Source: Ursus arctos
Lineage: Eukaryota; Chordata; Mammalia; Carnivora; Ursidae
DNA length: 64,000 nucleotides
NCBI RefSeq assembly: GCF_023065955.2
Contig: NW_026622808.1
Coordinates: 71,133,975-71,197,974, forward strand
Reading direction: 5' to 3'
The notes below the pieces were generated by a model that had not been told where the DNA came from, ran no database searches, and saw only the letters and a list, made by a program, of their open reading frames with translations. Positions 1-11,400 of this stretch are shown here, in pieces. A program made the position numbers and the translations under genes. Each line of letters starts with the position of its first letter. Position 1 is the first letter of the stretch.

Positions 1-1379
1 TACTGTATGATGTGAAATCTGACTAACTTAAAACTGTTTAAAATGATTCAATCCGTATCTGTTGAATTACAGTCAAGTTCAGTAAATGGACAGGAGATAG
101 GAGATTCTATTTGAATCTGCACACCTGTCAGCATCTAAAAGGCCCTTGAAGTAGGGGTCTATCCGGGGTCCTTTTGGAAAATCTGTTGTTTCTTGAGGAG
201 CACATCGCAGAGTGGCCAATGCAACGAAGGCAGCCAGTGCTCTCTTGAACAGGACATTACCATGAACCCACTCTCGTAGGATTGGATAGCTCTGTGATCA
301 GAATGTCTAGCCATAGGTTTCAATGAAAAATTTGAAGCCATTCAACAGTTGGAAACACCATCTTTAGATGAACCTTTTGCTCCCCTCTCTGGAGGCAGGG
401 AGTGAACAGGGCTGGAGTGGGGATGGGGACCCAATGACCTGACAGAGGTTCCAGTTACTGGGTTGCCTTTTTACTGGGGAGAGAAGGATACAAATATAAC
501 TCTGAAAAGTAAGGGTGGTTGTCGCAGTTGCTATAACCCAGGTGGAGACGGCCCAGTGAAAAACGGGAAGATGCTATTAATTTCCACTGGATATGGGGTG
601 GGGGGTGGTTGATGGATCAGAGTTTGATGAAAGCAGCTGTATTTGAACTGAACCATGAGGGACGAATAGGATTTCAAGGATTTGAAGCAATCTGGAGAGG
701 CTCTGAATGATGCTTTGAAGGGTTCATCTAAAATTCTAGATAAAATAATTTTAAAAACTTTTTGTTACCATATTGCTGAGCGACCAGGAGTTTGCAGGAC
801 CCCAAATGAAATGAAACCAGAAAGCCTGGAAGGGGGTTCTACCTGCACTCAGCATAATGCAGAAAACCTTAAAGTCCAGGCCTGCTCGTGTGAAGTTTCA
901 AACAGGAAGCCTTTGTGTAAAGCTGGGACCCCTATGGGCTGTACCGCCAGTGGGAGGGTGAGCAAAAAACATACTCTGCTTCCCAGAAAGAAGCAACAAG
1001 GAAACTTGGCTATGCTCTTAGGAGGAAGGAAGTAATCCATCCCAAGAATTTTAACCACCGTGTGGGTTGCAGGCTATTGGGAAGGCTAGTTATCTTCCCT
1101 TTGCAAGGAGGAGGTTGGACTTCAATGTAAACCTATCTGTAATTGGCTCCCCCTAGTCTCCCTCCCCTTTCATCTCTTTCCTCTCGTCTCCTCTCCTGGG
1201 GTAAAAGTGGGCCTGAGATAATGGTGATAGATTAGGTTTACCAGAAGATAAAACTTGTGTGTACTAATAACATACAGATGCATGCAGATTTGCAAGGAAA
1301 AATCAACACCGTCTATTATAGTAGAGATTTTAATATTCCTCAGTAATTCGATCAAACACGAGAAAAGTCAGTAAGTTAC
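1..1379. other. Unassigned sequence
   Basis: No gene or confidently named repeat is recognised. A 117-codon frame at 682-1035 on the + strand has no recognisable domain and no splice context, so it is not called. Confidence 0.4.
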
Positions 1380-1795
1380 TGAACCATCGAAAAGAATGAA
1401 ATCTTGTCGTTTGCAATGTTGTGGATGAAACTAGAGAGTATTATGCTAAGTGAAATGAGTCAGAGAAAAAGAAATACCATATGATTTCACTCATATATGG
1501 AATTTGAGAAACAAAACAGGTGAACACAGAGAAAGGGAAGGAAATATAAAATAAAATGAAAACAGAGAGGGAGGCAAATCATAAGAGACGTTTAACTCTA
1601 TGAAACGAACAGGGTTGCTGGAGGGGAGGGGAGGGGATGGGGTAATTGGGTGATGGGCATTAAAGAGGGCACGTGATGGAATGAGCACTGGGTGTTATAT
1701 GCAACTGATGAATCACTAAATTCTACCCCTGAAACTAATAATGCAGTATATGCTAACTAAATTGAATTTAAATAAAAAAAATTTTTTTAACTCAG
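1380..1795 (+). mobile_element. L1 3' end (ORF2 tail and 3' UTR)
   Basis: The segment opens with the last codons of L1 ORF2 ('AAAAGAATGAAATCTTG', then 'AGTATTATGCTAAGTGAAAT'). It continues through the purine-rich L1 3' UTR, including 'ACTGGGTGTTATATGCAACT', and ends in an A-rich tail near 1772-1782. It is 5'-truncated and non-coding. Confidence 0.85.
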
Positions 1796-2440
1796 TAAAA
1801 ATATAGGTTTGAATAATACAATTAACAAGCCCAGCTTAATGAACTCAGAAGAGCATCACATTCAACATGAAAACTTCCTCATGTCAAGCACATGTGGAAT
1901 ATTTATGAAATTTGCCTATGCTAGCCTCAACAAATTTCAGAAGACTGATACCGTAAAGGGATGGGCAAAAGATTTCTGCCGCAGGACTAACACTAAGAAC
2001 ACAGGGACCTTAAAATCCATACAGGATGATGGAAAGTGGAGTATGGAGGTAGTGTGAGGTGAGTGAGGGCTTGGAGATCAAGCTGGAAAGAACTAGGTTA
2101 GAGCCAGGAACCACTCAACAAGAAGTGAGGAGTTCTGGAAAAATCCTAGAAGTTGAAGAATGATGACTTGGGAATGCCTGGTCCTGTGACTTATATGACA
2201 GAACAAGTTGCTTAACTTTTCTTATTCTTCATTTATTAAGTATGGACAATATTGCCTGTTTCACAGACTTTAAACAGTTGAACACATTTATTAAGTTCCT
2301 GGCATACTGCATTTTGGTGTAGGATATCTTGGCTTCTGTGATCATGAGTTGGGCCTTATTAAGGAAAGCTCTTGTAGACACACAATAGCCAATAGATAGG
2401 CTGATGGGAGACATATTGACATATCAGTGCTTTGGCAGAC
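1796..2440. other. Unassigned sequence
   Basis: Nothing supportable was recognised. The longest frame (1809-2057) shows no domain. Confidence 0.35.
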
Positions 2441-2960
2441 TTCACCATGGTAGGCAGCCCCAAGTTGGCTCCCAGGTTGGACTCCCCAGCTGCAGGTAGT
2501 CACATCCTTGTGTAGTCTCCTCCCACATTGTACCAAGGTTGGTCTCTGTGACCAGTAGCATTTGGCAGAATTGGTGGTATGCACTAAGATTAGGTCATAA
2601 GAGGACTGCAGCTTAAGTTCTGGTCTCATACACTCTCTTGGATCACTTATTCTGGGAGAAGGCAGCTGCCTTCTTCTCATGAAGACTCTCGGGAAGCCCA
2701 TGAAGAGGCCCAGATGATGTGGAACTGAAATTTCCAGCCAACAGCAAGTACCTAAGGTCTGCCATTGTCCATGTGAATGAGCTTGGAAGTGAATACTTCC
2801 CAGGCAAGCTTTCCCCCAGCTAGCAGACTGACTGAAATTTCATTAGCGCTTTTGGGCCACTCCCAGAGTCCTGGCCCTCAGGAACTGTGAGATAATTATT
2901 TTTTAATCTGCTAAATTTTGGAGTAATTTGTTACACAGCAATAGATATCTAATATGCCAC
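2441..2960 (+). mobile_element. Probable ancient MaLR/MLT1-like LTR
   Basis: The text resembles an old mammalian interspersed repeat. It has a 'TCCCACATTGTACCAAGGTTGGTC' -type core, then 'CAGCTGCCTTCTTCTCATGA', and a terminal block with 'GGAACTGTGAGATAA' and 'GTAATTTGTTACACAGCAAT'. The terminal block matches my memory of MaLR-class LTR 3' ends. The family name is uncertain without a library search. Confidence 0.45.
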
Positions 2961-3541
2961 CAAGGAAAATTAAAAGTAGTACAAATCTATTCAGATAACT
3001 AAAACGTTTTGGGGACTTTCTTCCTAGGACAGACAAAATAAAGCTCATACAGATTTGGGATTTCAACAAAAAGGGACTGCAGCTCAAACTTAGTACTGAC
3101 CTGAACTCTTCATCATGAAGAAGGTAACCCCAGACAGGAAAGCTCAAGAGGCCTCAGTGGAGTGCCTTCTGTGGAGGCCTCAGTGGAGCTGGTGGTCCTG
3201 GGCTGTGGCTGTGGTGGGTCCCTGCTGAACTTCCTTGGAGCATATCCATGGTTGTCAAAGCCCACGTTAAACAAAACAAAAAACCCTGGGGAAACAAGTT
3301 CATCATACAAAGTTGGGTTCATCAGACTTAGCAAGGGAGAGCACTACCTTGCCAGAGTCTTGGTGTCCTCTCAAATGGAGCTGAGAAGTGTACCCAGAGG
3401 ATTTGGGAGGCCAGAGTTAGTAAAGGGGTAGTTACATAATAAAGATTAGTAAGTGGGTCTGGGCGGCAATTGGCCAGAATTTGTAATTGAGGCTAGCTGC
3501 TGGAAAAATGTCAGTGGTCTTATCTTTAGATTTTTAGGATG
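2961..3541. other. Unassigned sequence
   Basis: The segment contains a short, imperfect GGCCTCAGTGGAG(T/C) direct repeat near 3153-3190 and no recognisable gene. Confidence 0.3.
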
Positions 3542-3741
3542 GGGTTCCTGTGTGGCTCAGTCGATTAAGCATCTGACTCTTGATTTCGGCTCAGGTCATG
3601 ATCTCAGGGTCATGAAATTGAGCCCCATATCAGGCTCCACGTTCAGGGTGACATCTGCTTGAGATTCTCACTCTCCCTCTGCCCCTCCCCCCATCATGTT
3701 CATGCTCTCTCTCTAAAATAAAATCTTAAAAAAAAAAAAGA
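3542..3741 (+). mobile_element. CAN-type SINE (tRNA-Lys derived)
   Basis: The tRNA-like head 'GTGTGGCTCAGTCGATTAAG' is followed by 'TCAGGTCATGATCTCAGGGT', a CT-rich 'CTCTCCCTCTGCCCCTCCCC' stretch, AATAAAATCTT and an A tail. This is the full architecture of a carnivore SINE and it is somewhat diverged. Confidence 0.92.
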
Positions 3742-5267
3742 ATTTGGGATATCTGAAACCATATCGAGCTCCTGTTACTGTAGTCTTCTCTTAGAACATA
3801 GACCTCTAAGTGAGTTAGTGTTAAAACAGTTCAAGCTCACATGACTTGTATGATGTGGTTTAGAACACTATCTGTTTTTGAGTAGTAGTACAGTTTTTCA
3901 AGTTGTGGTTTATTTCCCAGTGGAGAATCATCCAGTGCTTTTAAGCAGGGTGTGACAAACGTGTTAGGAATTTAATGAAAAAGATCACCAAGTCTTTATG
4001 CAGATTTATGCTTCCACCCATGCTACTAGATGTAATATCCAACTATAAACCAGCTGGAGGAAATATGAAATGACTACAATCAGCCATGGAACAACGGGGC
4101 AGGATAATGATCCTTCAGAGGAGGGAAACATGAAGTGATCCCTCCGATTACCCCCAAATTTCTGCAGGGAAAATTTCTGAAGAAGAAATAAAGACTTTCT
4201 CAGACAATGTCTGAAGGGGCATAGTGTTATTTGAAAGTTAAAAATCTATATTGGAAACTGTAGTTCAATCACTAAATTTCAAAAGGAAGTTGATATATGA
4301 AGAGAAAATAAAATGCAATCATGTAAAATGCTCAATTAAAACTAGAGGAAACAAAAAGGGCAAAAAGAAAAAGATGCAACAAGAACAGTTGTAAATGGTA
4401 ACTTTCATTTTGGCTTGTTACCTGGCTCTGCTGTCTGCTGGTGAGCATGCACTTTGAGCTGTTGCTTTGTGCTGCATTTGTTTGGTTCTGTGGAGTCTCT
4501 GTGGAAGGTTTAACTGGCCCAAGTCAGAAGTTTTGATAACTGGTACTTAGGGACAGAAGAATGGGATTGGGACTCTCCTTAAAGTGGCCCTGGGTCATGT
4601 GTCATGAGCTGGATCTGTGTATCTCAGATTGAATCTTACGTCTCAAGCATAAGCCATAACTGAGTCTAGACTCGAGAATGACTCTTCACCTGTGACCACG
4701 GGTTGCGTGTCTCAAGCAGGCATTGGCCCCATTCTGTAGACTGCTCAGTAGAAGACTGATACCCTTTGCAGTATATGGGTCCATCAATTTGTTGCTTGTG
4801 TGAAGGGAGAGTAGTTACTGTGTGGCATGCTGAGGTCACACACTACAAAATGCCTTTGTTGCTGGTGCTGCTCCTATGCCTCCATCACTAAAAAGGATCC
4901 TAATCCTCAGAATTATAGGAAGAAAATCACCCATGGCCCCCTGCAGCACAGCTAAGGGGTTAATTCTACCATGTCCGGTAGGCCCTTAACCCTAATGATA
5001 CTGACTTGACTCTTGAGGATGAAGCATGCAGATATGAGCAGGATAGAGAGGACGGCATCGCTGACATGTATCAGCAACCACTATTAACAAGGAAAGGAAT
5101 AAGAGAGGGAGGGAGGGACAGAGGAACCTGAACACAGGGGAAGAAACAAAAACCTGAACCAGAGGTACGAAATTTGAATCAATCGGAAATCTAAATTTTA
5201 CTAAAATAATTAATGCAACAAAAATATTAAAGGGCACTGATTGGCTTTTTTCTTTTTACCATTGCAA
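3742..5267. other. Unassigned sequence
   Basis: No gene, RNA or confidently named repeat was recognised. The composition is moderate and reading frames are short. Confidence 0.3.
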
Positions 5268-5441
5268 GCTTTTTTTTTTTTTTTTTTTGAGAGAGAGAGA
5301 GGACAAGCATGAGTGGGGGTGTGGTGGGAGGGAGAGAGTGAGCGTGAGCTGGATGTGGGGCTTGATCTCATGATCCTGAGATTGTGACCTAAACCAAAAT
5401 GAAAAGTGGAACACTCAACCAACTGAGCCACCCAGGCACCC
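5268..5441 (-). mobile_element. CAN-type SINE, reverse orientation
   Basis: A poly(T) run at about 5270-5289 is followed by GA repeats and the reverse complement of the SINE body. It ends in 'ACTGAGCCACCCAGGCACCC', the complement of the SINE 5' end. Confidence 0.92.
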
Positions 5442-5444
5442 GCC

Positions 5445-6186
5445 ATTGCACCCCCCCCATGGCAACCATTTTTAAGTGTACAACTCAGTGGCATTAAGTG
5501 CATTCACTATGCTGTGCAACCATCACTGCCATCCATATCCAGGACCTTTTATCTTCCCAAACTGAAACTGTCCCCATTGAATAGTAACGCCCCATTTCAC
5601 TTTCTGTGCCGCTCCTGGTAAACTTTATTCTACTTTCTGTCTCTATGAATTTGCCTATTTTAGTACCTCATTTAAGTGGAATCATGCAATATTTGCCCTT
5701 TTGGGTTTGGCTTATTTCACTCAGCCTAATATTTTCAAGGTTCCTCTGTGTTGTGACATGTATCAGAATTTCATTTCTCTTTATGCCTAAATAATATTTC
5801 AGTGTGTAGATACACCATATTTTGCTTATCCACTCATCTGTTGATTGATAGTTGAGTTGTTTCCACCTTTTGGATATTGTGAAGAGTGTTACTATGAACA
5901 TGGGTGTACAGGTATCTCTTTGAGTCTCTGGTTCAGTATACCTAGAAGTGGAATTGGTGGGTCATATGGTATTCTGTGTTTAACTTTTTGAGAAACTGCC
6001 AATTGTTTTCCACAGTGGCTATACCATTTTATATTCCTACCAACAGCACACAAGGGTTTTAGTTTCTCAACATCCTCACCAATAAGTGTTGTTTTCCTTT
6101 TTTTTTTTTTTTTTTTTTGGTAATGGCCATCCTAATAGGTGTGAATTGGCGTATTATTGTGGCTTTTCTTTGCATTACTCTAATGA
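5445..6186 (-). mobile_element. Old L1, antisense (3' UTR and ORF2 C-terminus)
   Basis: The reverse strand reads as the L1 3' UTR ('AAGTGTACAACTCAGTGGCA' on +) and the ORF2 C-terminal region ('GGTTTGGCTTATTTCACTCA', 'GTTTTCCACAGTGGCTATAC' on +). A poly(T) expansion interrupts it near 6099-6118. Confidence 0.85.
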
Positions 6187-6600
6187 CCAAAAAATTGAAT
6201 AAGAAAAACATCAGACAAATTGCAATTGAAGTACATTCTACAAAATACCTGACTAGTACTCCTCAAAACTGTCAAGGTCATGAAAACCGAGGAAAGTCTG
6301 AGAAACTATCACAGCCAAGAGGAGCCACATAAAGAGACATGACAAGTAAACATAACGTGGTATCCTGAATGGGATTTTGGAATAGAAAAAGACGTTGGGG
6401 TAAAAACTAAAGAAATATGAATAAAGTATGGACTTCAGTTAATAATAATATATCAGTATTGGTTCATGAATTGTACTGTGTGCCATGCTAATAAAGAAAC
6501 TGGGTGAGGGGGTATATGGGAACTCTATTTTCTCCTCCTCTTCCTCCTCCTTCTTTGTAAATCTAAACTGTTTAAAAATTGAAACCTTTGTTCTAAATGA
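6187..6600 (+). mobile_element. Old L1 3' UTR fragment
   Basis: The run 'CTCAAAACTGTCAAGGTCAT' leads through 'AAACTGGGTGAGGGGGTATA' to 'TGTAAATCTAAACTGTTTAA'. This is the layout of an ancient mammalian L1M-type 3' end. It faces away from the antisense L1 to its left. Confidence 0.6.
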
Positions 6601-6790
6601 AAAAGATGCTATAGACGTTTAAAAAATAGTAGAGTATCTTGATCAATGTTACCCCAGTGTAGTCAACAAGTTCGAGAAAAATGGACAAGTACCTAAAAAG
6701 ACACGAATTACCAAAACTGATTCAAGAAGAAATAGAAAATCTAAGAAGCACTACATTCATTAAATAAATAGAATGTATAACTTAAAGCCT
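6601..6790 (+). mobile_element. L1 ORF2 fragment
   Basis: Forward-strand L1 ORF2-like codons ('AAAATGGACAAGTACCTAAA', 'TTCAAGAAGAAATAGAAAAT') are visible but contain stops. It is a short relic. Confidence 0.6.
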
Positions 6791-6837
6791 TCCTAGAGTG
6801 AAAAATCAAGGACTACATGGTTTTGCTGTCAAATTCT

Positions 6838-6839
6838 TT

Positions 6840-6878
<39 letters not shown>

Positions 6879-6882
6879 TTTG
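6838..6882. repeat. (TTTA)n microsatellite in SINE tail
   Basis: About eleven consecutive TTTA units form the expanded reverse-complement A-rich tail of the adjoining SINE. Confidence 0.9.
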
Positions 6883-7017
6883 AGAGAGAAAACACAAGCA
6901 GGGGAGGAGCAGAAGGAGAAGGAGAAGCAGACTCCCCGCTGATCAGGGAGCCCGATGCAGGACTCGATCCCAGGCCCCTGGGATCATGACCTGAGCTGAA
7001 GGCAGGCATTTAACTGA
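6838..7017 (-). mobile_element. CAN-type SINE, reverse orientation, 5'-incomplete
   Basis: A (TTTA)n tail is followed by GAGAGAGAAAACACAAGCAG and 'GACTCGATCCCAGGCCCCTG', which is reverse-complement SINE. It stops inside the tRNA-like head, at the junction with a forward SINE fragment. Confidence 0.85.
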
Positions 7018-7125
7018 CTCAGGCTCTGTGCTCACGTGGAGGCTGCTTGGGATTCTCTCTCCCTCTCCTTCTGCCCCTCCACTACCCCCTTCCTCTCAAA
7101 TAAATAAATAAATCCTTTTAAAATT
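7018..7125 (+). mobile_element. 3' half of a CAN-type SINE, forward orientation
   Basis: The text 'CAGGCTCTGTGCTCACGTGG' is followed by the CT-rich region and an AAATAAATAAATAAAT tail. It abuts a reverse SINE, so the two form an inverted, potentially fold-back pair. Confidence 0.75.
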
Positions 7126-7144
7126 CCCTTTTCTTTTATTGGAG

Positions 7145-7157
7145 AATGTCTTTATTT
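7145..7157. repeat. Left target-site duplication of the rearranged L1
   Basis: The 13-mer AATGTCTTTATTT recurs exactly at 10250-10262, on the far side of the L1 insertion. Confidence 0.85.
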
Positions 7158-8208
7158 TCTTTTCTTGTTTATTTTTTATTTATTTTATTTTATTTTTAAA
7201 TTTTTTATGCCTTGTGTCACATCTTAGAGGCAAAGCATCCATTCTCTCTTATCATTATATATGGTATTAGGCAAGTCTTTGTTTTATTATGTTAGTCACC
7301 ATACAGTACATCATTAGTTTTTGATGTAGTGTTCCATGATTCATTGTTTGCATATAACACCTCGTGCTCCATGCAATACGTGCTGCCCTCCTTAATACCC
7401 ATCACTGGCCTAGTCCATCCCCCCACCCCCTCCCTTCTGAAACCCTCAGTTTGTTTCCCAGAGTCCATAGTCTCTCATGGTTCATTCCCCCTTCTGTTTA
7501 CCCCCGCTTCATTCTTCCCTTCCTTCTCCTACCGGTCTTCCTGCTATTTCTTATGTTCTATAAATGAGTGAAACCATATGATAATTGTCTTTCTCTGCTT
7601 GACTTATTTCACTTAGCACAATCTCCTCCAGTCCCATCCATGTTGCTGCAAATGTTGGGTAATTGTTCTTTCTGATGGCTGAGTAAAATTCCATTGTATA
7701 TATGGACCACATCTTCTTTATCCATTCGTCTTAAAGGGCATCTCAGCTCCTTCCAGAGTTTAGCTATTGTGGACAATGCTGCTATGAACATTGGGGTGCA
7801 TATGGCCCTTCTCTTCACTACATCTGTATCTTTGGGGTAAATACCCAGTAGTGCAATTGCTGGGTCATAGGGTAGCTCTATTTTTAACTTTTTGAGGGAC
7901 CTCCACACTGTTTTCCAAAGTGGTTGTACCAACTTGCATTCCCACCAACAGTGTAAGAGGGTTCCCCTATCTCCACATCCTCTTCAACATTTGTTGTTTC
8001 TTGCCTTGCCAATTTTTGCCATTCTAACTGGCATAAGGTGGTATCTCAATGTGGTTTTGATTTGAATTTCCCTGATGGCTAATGATTTTGAACATTTTTT
8101 CATGTGTCTGTTAGTCATTTGTATGTCTTCATTGGAAAAGTGTCTGTTCATATCTTCTGTCCATTTTTTGATTCAATTTGTTTCTTGGGTATTGAGTTTG
8201 AGAAGTTC
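7158..8208 (-). mobile_element. 3' segment of a 5'-inverted (twin-primed) L1
   Basis: This arm is antisense. It runs from an A-rich tail (T-rich on + at 7158-7207), through the L1 3' UTR ('CTCCATGCAATACGTGCTGC' region) and back into the ORF2 C-terminus. At about 8208 it switches abruptly to forward-strand ORF2. A long open frame starting at 8104 crosses this switch. Its first ~35 codons are antisense nonsense and the rest is sense ORF2, so it is not a real protein. Confidence 0.9.
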
Positions 8209-10249
8209 ATTAATAGTAGGGGACTTCAACACTCCACTCTCAGCAATAGTAGATCATCTAAACTGAAAATCAACAAAGAAATAGGAGCTTTGAATGACAC
8301 ACTGGACCAGATGGACCTCATAGATACATACAGAACACTACTACACCTTAGAACAACAGAATACTCACTCTTTTTGAATGCCCATGGAACATTCTCAAGA
8401 ACAGACCATGTTCTGGGTCACAAAACAGGTCTCAACCAATACCAAAAGACTGAGATTATTCCCTGCATATTCTCAGACCATGATGCTTTGAAACTGGAAC
8501 TCAATCATAGGGAAAAATTTGGAAGAAACTCAAACACTTGGAAACTAAGAACCATCCTGCTCAAGAATGATTGGGTAAATCAGGAAATTAAAGAAGAACT
8601 TAAGCAATTTATGGAAACCAATGAGAACGAAAACACATGGGTGCAAAACCTATGGGACACTGCAAAGGTGGTCCTATGGGGAAAATACATAGCCATCCAA
8701 GCCTCACTCAAAAGAATAGAAAAATCTAAAATGCAGTCCTTATATTCTCACCTGAAGAAGCTGGATATGGAACAGAAGAACAGGCCTAACCCACACATGA
8801 GAAGACAATTGATTAAGATTAAAGCAGAGATCAATGAATTAGAAACCAGGAGCACAGTAGAGCAGGTCAACAAAACTAGAAGCTGGTTCTTTGAAAGAAT
8901 TAATAAGATCAATAAGCCGCTGGCCAGACTTATTCAAAAGAATAAAGAAAGGACCCAAATTAAAAAAAGTATGAATGAAAGAGGAGAGATCATGACCAAC
9001 ACCAATGAAATAGGAGGGATCATTAGAAACTATTATCAACAACTATATGCCAATAAATTAGGCAACCTGGAAGAAATGGATGCCTTCTTGGAAACCTATA
9101 AACTACGAAGACTGAAACAGGAAGAAATTGATTATCTAAACAGACTGATTAATCATGAAGAGATTGAATTAGTGATCAAAAACCTCCCAAAAAACAAGAG
9201 TCCAGGGCCTGACGGATTCCCTGGGGAATTCTACCAAACATTCAAAGAAGAAATAATAACTATTCTCCTGAAGCTGTATAAAAAAAAATAGAAACAGAAG
9301 GAAAACTACCAAACTCATTCTATGAGGCCAATATTACCTTGATCCCCAAACCAGGCAAAGACCCCATCAAAAAGGAGAATTACAGACCAATATCCCTGAT
9401 GAATATGGACGCCAAAATTCTCAACAAGATCCTAGCTAATAGGATCCAATAGTACATTAAAAGGATTATCCATCATGACCAAGTGGGATTCATCCCTGGG
9501 ATGCAAGGGTGGTTCAACATTCGCAAATTAATCAGTGTGATAGATCACATTAATAAGAGAAGAGACAAGAGCCATATGATCCTCTCAATTGATGCAGGAA
9601 AAGCATTTGACAAAACACAGCATCCTTTCCTGATTAAAACCCTTCAGAGTGTAGGGATAGAGGGTACATTCCTCAATTTCATAAAAACCATCTATGAAAA
9701 GCCTACAGTGAATATCATTCTCAATAGGGAAAAGCTGAGAGCCTTTCCCTTAAGATCAGGAACACGACAAGGATGCCACTCTCGCCATTATTGTTCAACA
9801 TAGTACTAGAAGTCCTAGCAACAGCAATCAGACAACAAAAAAGAATAAAAGGTATTCAATTGGCAAAGAAGTCAAACTCTCTCTTTTCACAGATGACATG
9901 ATACTTTATATGGAAAACCCAAAAGACTCCACCCCCAAATTACTAGAACTCATACAACAGTTCAGTAATGCGGCAGGATACAAAATCAATGCTCAGAAAT
10001 CAGTTGCATTTCTATACACGAACAATGAGACTGAAGAAAGAAAAATTAGGGAATCGATTCAATTTACAGTAGCACCAAAAACCATAACATATCTCAGAAT
10101 AAACTTAACTAGAGAGGTAAAGGATCTATACTCTAGAAACTACAGAACACTGCTGAAGGACATTGAAGAAGACACAAAAAGATGGAAAAACATTCCATGC
10201 TCATGGATCAGAAGAATAAACATAGTTAAAATGTCTATGCTACCTGGAC
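8209..10249 (+). mobile_element. Inverted 5' segment of the same L1 (ORF2 endonuclease end to RT)
   Basis: The forward strand encodes L1 ORF2 from the late endonuclease domain ([20 protein letters not shown]) to the reverse transcriptase domain ([41 protein letters not shown]). It stops after KMSMLP. Stops and frameshifts occur near 9290 (A-run), 9449 and 9780. The segment is opposite in orientation to 7158-8208, and its outer edge meets the right target-site duplication. It is a dead copy. Confidence 0.9.
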
Positions 10250-10262
10250 AATGTCTTTATTT
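10250..10262. repeat. Right target-site duplication of the rearranged L1
   Basis: The segment is identical to 7145-7157 (AATGTCTTTATTT). The outer flanks read as one older L1-like sequence once the insertion is ignored. Confidence 0.85.
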
Positions 10263-11400
10263 CATCTCCATTCCTGATGGATATTTTTGCTGGGTATAGA
10301 ATTCTGGTTCTTTTCTTTTAGCATTTAAGAAGTGATGTGCTGGGGCGCCTGGGTGGCGCAGCGGTTAAGCGTCTGCCTTCGGCTCAGGGCGTGATCCCAG
10401 CGTTCTGGGTTCGATCCCCACATTAGGCTCCTCCGCTATGAGCCTGCTTCTTCCTCTCCCACTCCCCCTGCTTGTGTTCTCTCTCTCGCTGGCTGTCTAT
10501 CTCTGTTAAATAAATAAATAAAATCTTTATTAAAAAAAAAAAAAAGAAGTGTTGTGCCAATTCCTTTGGCTTCTGTGGTTCTAATGGCAAATCTGCCATA
10601 ATTTGAATTTTTGTTCCTCTATAGGTAATGTGTTGATTTTCTCTGTCTGCTTTTAAGGCCTGATCTTTGTCTTTAGTTTTTAGTAGTTTGATTTTGATGC
10701 ATTTTGGTGTGGATTTCTTTGGTAGATTATTTGTTTGGGGTTCACAAAATTTCTTTAATCTGTAGGTTAATGTCTTTTGTCAAATTTGGCAAGTTTTCAG
10801 CCATTATTTCTTTGAATATGTTTTTATCCCTGCATGCATTCTCCTCTCCTCTGGGATTCTGATGACACAAATGTTCAATCTCTTATCATTACCCCCACAG
10901 TTCCATGGGGCTCTGTTCATTTTTTTAAATCTTTTTTTTTTTTTTTTACCTCTCAGTTGTTTAGACTGGGTAATTTCTAATGATCTCTCTTCAAGTTACA
11001 GACTCTTCCCTGTTGTCTCTATTTTGCTATTGAGTCCAATAATTTCTTATTGCATTTTTCAGTTCTAAAGGTTCCACTTAGTTTTTATGTCTTCTGTTTC
11101 TTTCTTGAGACTTCTACCTTTTTATTCACTTCAGGAGTTGTTAGAGATTTTTGTAGCAGCTGTTTTCACAGCTCTGTCAGTATGACTGTGTTACTTCAGC
11201 GTTGCCATCTATTTATTGTGTCTTCTCATGCAAATAGAGATTTTACTGGTTCTCATATACCAAATTATTTTGTATTATATCTTAGATATTTGGGGTGTTA
11301 TGTTATGAGTTTCTTGGCTTCTTCAAATCTTACAGAGAAGGTTGTAATTTTTGTTTTATCGGGCAGTTGAGCTAATTGGTTTCAGTTCACACGTTTTGAG
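10263..11400 (-). mobile_element. Ancient L1-derived sequence, antisense
   Basis: Phrases such as 'TTTTGCTGGGTATAGAATTC', 'GGTTCACAAAATTTCTTTAA' and 'CAGCCATTATTTCTTTGAAT' match old antisense L1 text. They parallel a second piece at 15280-16130. It is interrupted by a SINE at 10342-10543. Confidence 0.6.
10342..10543 (+). mobile_element. CAN-type SINE, ursid-like subfamily
   Basis: This is a complete element: 'GCGCCTGGGTGGCGCAGCGG' head, pol III box B-like GGTTCGATCC, 'CTCCGCTATGAGCCTGCTTC' and an A tail. A 14-15 bp target-site duplication (AAGAAGTGATGTGC versus AAGAAGTGTTGTGC, 10327 and 10544) brackets it. Confidence 0.95.

Noticed and set aside
8104..9291. 395-codon open frame read as one protein
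   Set aside because: It crosses the inversion point of an L1. The first part is antisense ORF2 and the rest is sense ORF2, so it is a chimera made by the rearrangement.
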